From: an uncultured Acidimicrobiales bacterium | GTDB taxonomy: Bacteria > Actinomycetota > Acidimicrobiia > Acidimicrobiales > SZUA-35 | DNA: 64,000 nucleotides | Reading direction: 5' to 3' | Assembly: GCA_938002965.1 (NCBI GenBank) | Contig: CALKZY010000007.1 | Span: 61,539 to 125,538 of the forward strand | Shown: in pieces, positions 60,010 through 64,000 of the stretch | How the letters are laid out: every line of letters starts with the position of its first letter | Position numbering within the stretch: position 1 is the first letter of the stretch | Position numbers and translations under genes: made by a program | Notes under the pieces: generated by a model | Databases searched by the model: none | What the model was told of the DNA's origin: nothing | Seen by the model: only the letters and a program-made list of their open reading frames with translations

Positions 60010-60558
60010 CTAGAGCAGCCGTTGCATGATGGCTACGTCGTGCCATCGACCGAATTTGCGGGCCACTTGGCGTTCTACGCCGACCAGCTCGAAGTCGTGG
60101 CGTTCGTGCAGTGTCACGCTGGCAGGTTGTGGCCCCACAATGCGGGCGAATATGGCGTGGAAACCACGCCTGGTTGCGGTGTCGATCAGCTCGGCCAGCA
60201 GGGCGGCGCCGATACCCTGCCCTTGATTGCCTGGGGCTACGTAGACGGAGTCTTCGACGGAAGTGTTGTAGCCGGGGCGGTCTCGGTAGAAGCTGAGGCT
60301 GGCGAAGCCCACTACGGCCCCGTCGTTGTTCTCGGCCACCAATACGGCCAGACCTCCTGACCGGGCATCTATCCAGGTTTCCTGCTCAGCCACAGTTCGG
60401 GGGACAAGGTCAAGAGTCCGAGTGGACTCGGTTACCTGCTCGTTGTAAATCTCGCTGATGGCCTTTGCGTCTGCTGTGGTGGCCAACCGAATCTGAACTG
60501 CTCGCATTTCTTGTGCCTGACTGGTGACCTTCTCCGAGGTTGTGGCGGTTATCGCCAC
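60010..60558 (-). CDS. GNAT N-acetyltransferase (phosphinothricin/amino-acid type)
   Basis: 182 aa from GTG 60558, or 165 aa from ATG 60507 (MRAVQIRLATTADAKAI). GNAT motifs are RLATTADAKAISEIYN, DSVYVAPGNQGQGIGAALLAELI (acetyl-CoA loop Q/RxxGxG/A) and TRRGFHAIFARIVGPQPASVTLHERHDFELVG, as in Pat/Bar-like acetyltransferases of methionine sulfoximine or L-amino acid amines. GTG 60558 has a TACAAT box 9 nt upstream, which supports the longer form. Substrate unknown. Confidence 0.85.
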   Translation of the reverse strand: MAITATTSEKVTSQAQEMRAVQIRLATTADAKAISEIYNEQVTESTRTLDLVPRTVAEQETWIDARSGGLAVLVAENNDGAVVGFASLSFYRDRPGYNTSVEDSVYVAPGNQGQGIGAALLAELIDTATRRGFHAIFARIVGPQPASVTLHERHDFELVGVERQVARKFGRWHDVAIMQRLL

Positions 60559-60567
60559 CCGAAGGCG

Positions 60568-60573
60568 ATTGTA
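60568..60573 (-). promoter_or_regulatory. -10 box TACAAT for the GNAT gene
   Basis: TACAAT on the minus strand, 9 nt from GTG 60558; closest to the consensus in this window. Confidence 0.5.
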
Positions 60574-60744
60574 TTCGGTCGTACCGAGGTCGTTCTCTGT
60601 AATTGATCAGCTCAAGAAGACGCCCGAAACCTTGGGGACTACAATGTGTAGGTGGCGGTGGTGACGGCACGTTGAGGCCAGGCCGACTGCAGCGGAGGGA
60701 GGCGGAGGCATTGTGGGCCGGTCAATACTCGGATCGGTTCTGGG

Positions 60745-61356
60745 GTGGGTTGGCAGGCAGGGGTTCGCTCCAATGTCGTTCTGGCTGCATCTCAAAGTGA
60801 CTCGGTATCCAATGACGCACCCTTGATGGTGATTGCCTCGGAGAGCGGACGACTTACTCGACCGAACTTCAATGGGTTCCCGGTTTCGAAGCGCCTGCAG
60901 GGGCAGTTCGACTTGGATCTGACTCAGCTGGCACCGGCGATTGGAGCAGCGGTTGGTCTCATCGTTGATGCCCAAGGCAATCTGCTTGACGGCTTCAAAG
61001 TTGTCGGGCGGTCGCTGGCGGGAGCCAACGCATTCCGGGCGGCTGTTGGCGCCGAGGCGGAAGCCTCCCTTGACGTCTCGACCGAACCGTCAACCGGCAC
61101 CGACGATAGTGAGGAACCTGAGATGTTTGGGGCCGAGATGCGCAACATCATGCCGTTCCCAATGACCGAGCCGAGCGATCTGTCTTCTGGATCGTCTGTG
61201 AAGCCTGCAGTTGAACGATTAGGCGGCCATGGGATCGCCGGCAAGAGCAGCGAGATCGATGCCATGGTCGGTAGTGGGCAGCGGCTGTTCGCCGTCATGA
61301 CCGTGATCTTGGTCTTCTTGATCGCTGCGGTTGCCATCGTGGTGTCATTCCGTTAA
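60745..61356 (+). CDS. Truncated paralogue of the PilM/actin-fold-like membrane protein (possible pseudogene)
   Basis: 203 aa from GTG 60745. FDLDLTQLAPAIGAAVGLI and NLLDGFKVVGRSL align with FELNLGQLAPAVGAAVGVI and NLLDGATVVGRAV of the 452-aa protein 1.7 kb downstream, and both end with a TM segment (VILVFLIAAVAIVVSFR). Similarity continues in frame upstream of this GTG (IGSGVGWQAGVRSN versus VGSGRGWRARLRND) without a start codon, and an in-frame stop at 60673 prevents a full-length protein. So the N-terminal ATPase half is lost. It may be a pseudogene or a functional membrane stub. Confidence 0.6.
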   Translation: MGWQAGVRSNVVLAASQSDSVSNDAPLMVIASESGRLTRPNFNGFPVSKRLQGQFDLDLTQLAPAIGAAVGLIVDAQGNLLDGFKVVGRSLAGANAFRAAVGAEAEASLDVSTEPSTGTDDSEEPEMFGAEMRNIMPFPMTEPSDLSSGSSVKPAVERLGGHGIAGKSSEIDAMVGSGQRLFAVMTVILVFLIAAVAIVVSFR

Positions 61357-61413
61357 TCGGACGTCGTTCGCCCTGGCTTGGCATGAGCCAAGGGTCATGC
61401 GCTATCAAGGGAT

Positions 61414-62391
61414 ATGTTCACTCCGGAGGCGACCCGTTTTCAGTTTGGCGAAGAGGCCAAGGCGGCGTTCGAGAACCAGCGTGTGTTCATCACTGGCGCC
61501 GGCAAAGACGGTGGTATTGGTCAGGCCTTCGCCTTGGCCGCGGCGCTGAACGGAGCGGAATCGGTTGGCGTGCACTTCCACCGCAGCTATCAGGACGGCT
61601 TTGATCTGGTAGCCGAGCTTGAACGCCACGGCGTCAACTCCTTTCCGGTTCAGGCAGATGTCACCAATCCTCGTGACCTTTGGGCGTGTCGGTCGTATGT
61701 GATCGAGCAGATGGGTGGCAAGCCGCCCAGCCTGGTGATTTGCAACTCCGGCCTTACCGAGAGCGGCTACTCGTTTGGCCGCGCTCTTCGACCTAAAGAA
61801 GACGAGTCATTGGCGATGCGTCGGGCACGGGTACGTCAACACTTCATTGAAAGCCTGGATGAGTCCCGGTTGGTGTTGAATACCAAGATTGACGGATTCA
61901 TGGGCTCCACCCACCTTTGGGCCGGCGAGGCGGTGTACTACGACGAGCCGCTGCGTATTGTCTATGTGTCTTCTCGCCAGGCGATTGATCCTGGCCCGGC
62001 AGTTCCCGGCTACGCCATTTCTAACTGGGCAGTTCTGCAGCTTCCCAAAGTGCTGTCGGTCAACTTGGGTAAAGCGTCCGGGCACGTGTCGGCGTTCTCG
62101 GTACTGTTCCCGTTCATCCGAACGTCGATGACCGACGAGTATGCCGAGAATGAGAAGGTGTACGGCCGTTGGCAGCCTCGAATGCTGGAGACCCATGAGT
62201 GCGCCGAGGCATTCGCTCAGCTGCTTTCCCGCTCGAACGACGAGTTGAATCACGGCATGTTTGAACTTGCCGTCGACGGCGCCGAGTCGGGCGACGACCT
62301 TTCGGTTACCTGGAAGCAGGTTCGCCTTGATGTTGGTCATGACACCCTCGACTGGAGCGAGGCGGCTCCGGCCGTTCACGGTTCTGTCTAG
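61414..62391 (+). CDS. SDR-family protein with non-canonical active site
   Basis: 325 aa. Short-chain dehydrogenase fold: cofactor loop TGAGKDGGIGQAFA (TGxxxGIG), VQADVTNP, CNSGLT in place of NNAG, and VSSRQAIDPGPAVPGYAISNWA. The catalytic YxxxK reads YAISN, so the Lys that lowers the Tyr pKa is missing, and ordinary SDR chemistry is doubtful. The protein is longer than classical SDRs (~250 aa), with an insertion around RALRPKEDESLAMRRARVRQHF. It lies between the two PilM-like paralogues. Start ATG 61414 has AAGGGA just upstream. Confidence 0.75.
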   Translation: MFTPEATRFQFGEEAKAAFENQRVFITGAGKDGGIGQAFALAAALNGAESVGVHFHRSYQDGFDLVAELERHGVNSFPVQADVTNPRDLWACRSYVIEQMGGKPPSLVICNSGLTESGYSFGRALRPKEDESLAMRRARVRQHFIESLDESRLVLNTKIDGFMGSTHLWAGEAVYYDEPLRIVYVSSRQAIDPGPAVPGYAISNWAVLQLPKVLSVNLGKASGHVSAFSVLFPFIRTSMTDEYAENEKVYGRWQPRMLETHECAEAFAQLLSRSNDELNHGMFELAVDGAESGDDLSVTWKQVRLDVGHDTLDWSEAAPAVHGSV

Positions 62392-62461
62392 CAGCCAGGC
62401 CTTTCTTCATGGTGCCCGTGGTCCTATAGTTGTCGAAAGCGGAGCAGAAGGATAGGCAGCT

Positions 62462-63820
62462 GTGCTAGGTGCAGATTTGCAGAGCCCCAGTGTCCTCGGG
62501 ATCGAGGTTGGGGCAACGGTCGTGCGGGCCGTTGTGCTGTCTCGGGAAACGCTTGAGGTCACGGCGGCAGCTGAGGCTGGGATCGACACCGAAGACGAAC
62601 ATGTCTTTGACTCCACCACTATTCGCCCTGCGTTAGGTGAGGTGATGTATCAACTGGCGGAACTGCAGCCTGAATCGATGCTGGCGGCCATCTCCATTGG
62701 CCCGCCCCAGTCCGGCGTGGGCAGTGGACCCGCTCTTCCCCCGTGGCTTGAGCGCCAGGCCCGCAACCTGGGGCAGAATCTCATTTGTGCCGGTGAACTC
62801 GGCGTGGCGTTTTGTCCGCAGTGCCCCGTTGACTTGTTGATCTCGCTGTGTGAGGAGGCGGCCATCACGCTTGCCAGGGTTGACCTGGCTCCGATGGCCG
62901 CAGCCAGGCTGCTTACCCAGGGTGGAGCGGACACCATCATGGTTGGTTCCGGTCGAGGCTGGCGGGCCAGACTGCGTAACGATGAAGTGTTGGAAGCTCT
63001 CCACACCGAGGAGATCGACATTGATCAACCCATGTCGATTGTCCGTCCTGACGGGCGGGTCACCGAGATATCGAAGTACTACGGTGTCGGAGTGGCGGCG
63101 GCCCTGGACGAAGAGTTCGAGTTGAACCTGGGTCAGTTGGCCCCGGCGGTTGGTGCCGCAGTGGGCGTTATCGATGGCAGTGCCGCCAACTTGTTGGACG
63201 GGGCGACGGTCGTTGGCCGAGCAGTCCCGGTGACCGGTGAGCACCGTTTCGCCGAGTTGGCCGGCTTCGCTGGCTCACCGGGTGCCACCGGTTCGTCAAC
63301 CGATGCCACTGCCGAGAGTGCCGATGGTTCGTATGGCGTCGCCGGGCCGTCCGATACCGCTGCTGAGTCCGACCGCCAGCAACCGGTCGACCCGACAGGA
63401 GACTACGACTTGGCCGCCCTCATCGGCGAGCCCGGTAGCGCCCAAGGTGAGTCAGCCACCGCTCAGCACGCCTTTGGTGTCGACGACCTAGTTCCGCTGC
63501 AACCTGATGGCGGTGAGCCAAACCTCACCGCTGAGCACGGCTTCGCCTCGACCGGGTTTGTACCCGGCTCGGGCGACGAGCGAACAACCGTGGATCTGGC
63601 CCGCGTGCCAACTCCCCATGTGCCGGATGACAGAGACGGCTTTGACGACTCACCCATGCTGATCGAACGAAACCCCGGGCACACCCCAGGAGGCACGAAT
63701 ACCGGCGATTTCGACCGGATCGGCACGGTGGGCGATAACAAGGATCGCTCGTTCCCGATCATGCTTTTAGTGTTGTTGGTGCTGATCTTGGCTGTGGCGG
63801 TCTTCTTGTTCACCCGCTGA
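62462..63820 (+). CDS. PilM/actin-fold (ASKHA)-like protein with C-terminal membrane anchor
   Basis: 452 aa from GTG 62462 with AAGGA 8 nt upstream. LGIEVGATVVRAVVLSRETLEV resembles the phosphate-1 strand-loop of PilM/FtsA-type actin-fold proteins. ADTIMVGSGRGWRARLRN and ELNLGQLAPAVGAAVGVI fit phosphate-2 and the C-terminal core. A ~150-aa Ser/Asp/Thr/Gly-rich linker and one TM helix (FPIMLLVLLVLILAVAVFLF) follow, unlike PilM, which has no anchor. Possible roles: scaffold for a pilus or envelope complex; no pil genes are in the window. An upstream truncated paralogue exists. Confidence 0.6.
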   Translation: MLGADLQSPSVLGIEVGATVVRAVVLSRETLEVTAAAEAGIDTEDEHVFDSTTIRPALGEVMYQLAELQPESMLAAISIGPPQSGVGSGPALPPWLERQARNLGQNLICAGELGVAFCPQCPVDLLISLCEEAAITLARVDLAPMAAARLLTQGGADTIMVGSGRGWRARLRNDEVLEALHTEEIDIDQPMSIVRPDGRVTEISKYYGVGVAAALDEEFELNLGQLAPAVGAAVGVIDGSAANLLDGATVVGRAVPVTGEHRFAELAGFAGSPGATGSSTDATAESADGSYGVAGPSDTAAESDRQQPVDPTGDYDLAALIGEPGSAQGESATAQHAFGVDDLVPLQPDGGEPNLTAEHGFASTGFVPGSGDERTTVDLARVPTPHVPDDRDGFDDSPMLIERNPGHTPGGTNTGDFDRIGTVGDNKDRSFPIMLLVLLVLILAVAVFLFTR

Positions 63821-63924
63821 TCCGGCGGGTTACCTTCAGCCGATTTGGAATTGTCCAAAATACTGTTGGCCATAGCCTCAACGCGTGGCAGACTTTGTGT
63901 CTGCCTCTCCGCGTGAGAGGCCGT

Positions 63925-63997
63925 GCCTCCTTAGCTCAGTCGGTAGAGCGCTTCCATGGTAAGGAAGAGGTCAACAGTTCAATTCTGTTAGGAGGCT
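63925..63997 (+). tRNA. tRNA-Thr (GGT)
   Basis: 73 nt. Acceptor GCCTCCT/AGGAGGC, D arm GCTCAGTCGGTAGAGC, anticodon arm CTTCC-ATGGTAA-GGAAG with anticodon GGT, T arm AACAG-TTCAATT-CTGTT, discriminator T. CCA is not encoded. A hairpin GCCTCTC-CGCGT-GAGAGGC (63903-63921) lies directly upstream. Confidence 0.93.
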
Positions 63998-64000
63998 CTC

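Overview
The window looks like chromosomal DNA of an actinobacterium, most likely a member of Acidimicrobiia (inferred, not proven). The grounds are a WhiB-type regulator, an actinobacterial Mrp, an ethylmalonyl-CoA mutase, a soluble acyl-ACP desaturase, a LAxTG (class E sortase) surface anchor, many GTG starts, roughly 60% GC, and very frequent TANNNT boxes 5-9 nt before start codons, which suggests widespread leaderless mRNAs. Genes are dense. No prophage, insertion sequence, CRISPR array or rRNA was seen.

Layout. 1-12.6 kb: the 3' part of one giant cell-wall adhesin gene, with an exact array of 14 SdrD/Cna-B-like repeats and a LAFTG-TM-Arg tail. 12.7-20 kb: acyl-ACP desaturase with a TetR-like operator; a minus-strand operon of glutaminyl cyclotransferase, GH9 glycosidase and two flavodoxin-like oxidoreductases; an M20 amidohydrolase. 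20-26.2 kb: MscS channel, YaaA, an H-NOX gas sensor with a double-receiver hybrid kinase, a cation diffusion facilitator and a degenerate GGDEF protein. 26.4-30.7 kb: ethylmalonyl-CoA mutase, Aat transferase, a membrane cyclophilin. 30.8-36.8 kb: aspartokinase and Asd, dienelactone hydrolase, class V aminotransferase, MazG-like protein, DUF2236 protein, GlsB-like protein.

36.9-46.4 kb: tRNA-Pro, a receiver protein, a STAS protein, a fused double ArsA-like ATPase beside NfeD and WhiB, then selB-selA, an FxsA-like protein and a metallo-beta-lactamase-fold protein that has lost its metal motif. 46.4-51.3 kb: ErpA and Mrp (Fe-S biogenesis), then an ECF sigma/anti-sigma pair flanked by two mechanosensitive-channel-like genes. 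51.3-60.6 kb: Tat lipoprotein with a thioredoxin-like fold, an unusual xanthine-dehydrogenase-type fusion, RidA, a 52-aa membrane peptide, SerS, glutamate dehydrogenase, DUF2889 protein, GPH-type transporter, GNAT acetyltransferase. 60.7-64 kb: a truncated and a full PilM/actin-fold-like membrane protein flanking an SDR protein, then tRNA-Thr.

Functional themes are amino-acid supply (Ask, Asd, GDH, aminotransferase), sensing of gas and envelope stress (H-NOX/kinase, ECF/anti-sigma/MscS, WhiB next to ArsA ATPases), Fe-S and selenocysteine biogenesis, and cell-surface attachment. The least conventional loci are the repeat-homogenised adhesin, the XDH-type fusion without its catalytic C-terminal motif, the dead MBL protein, the fused ArsA pair beside WhiB, and the PilM-like paralogue pair.
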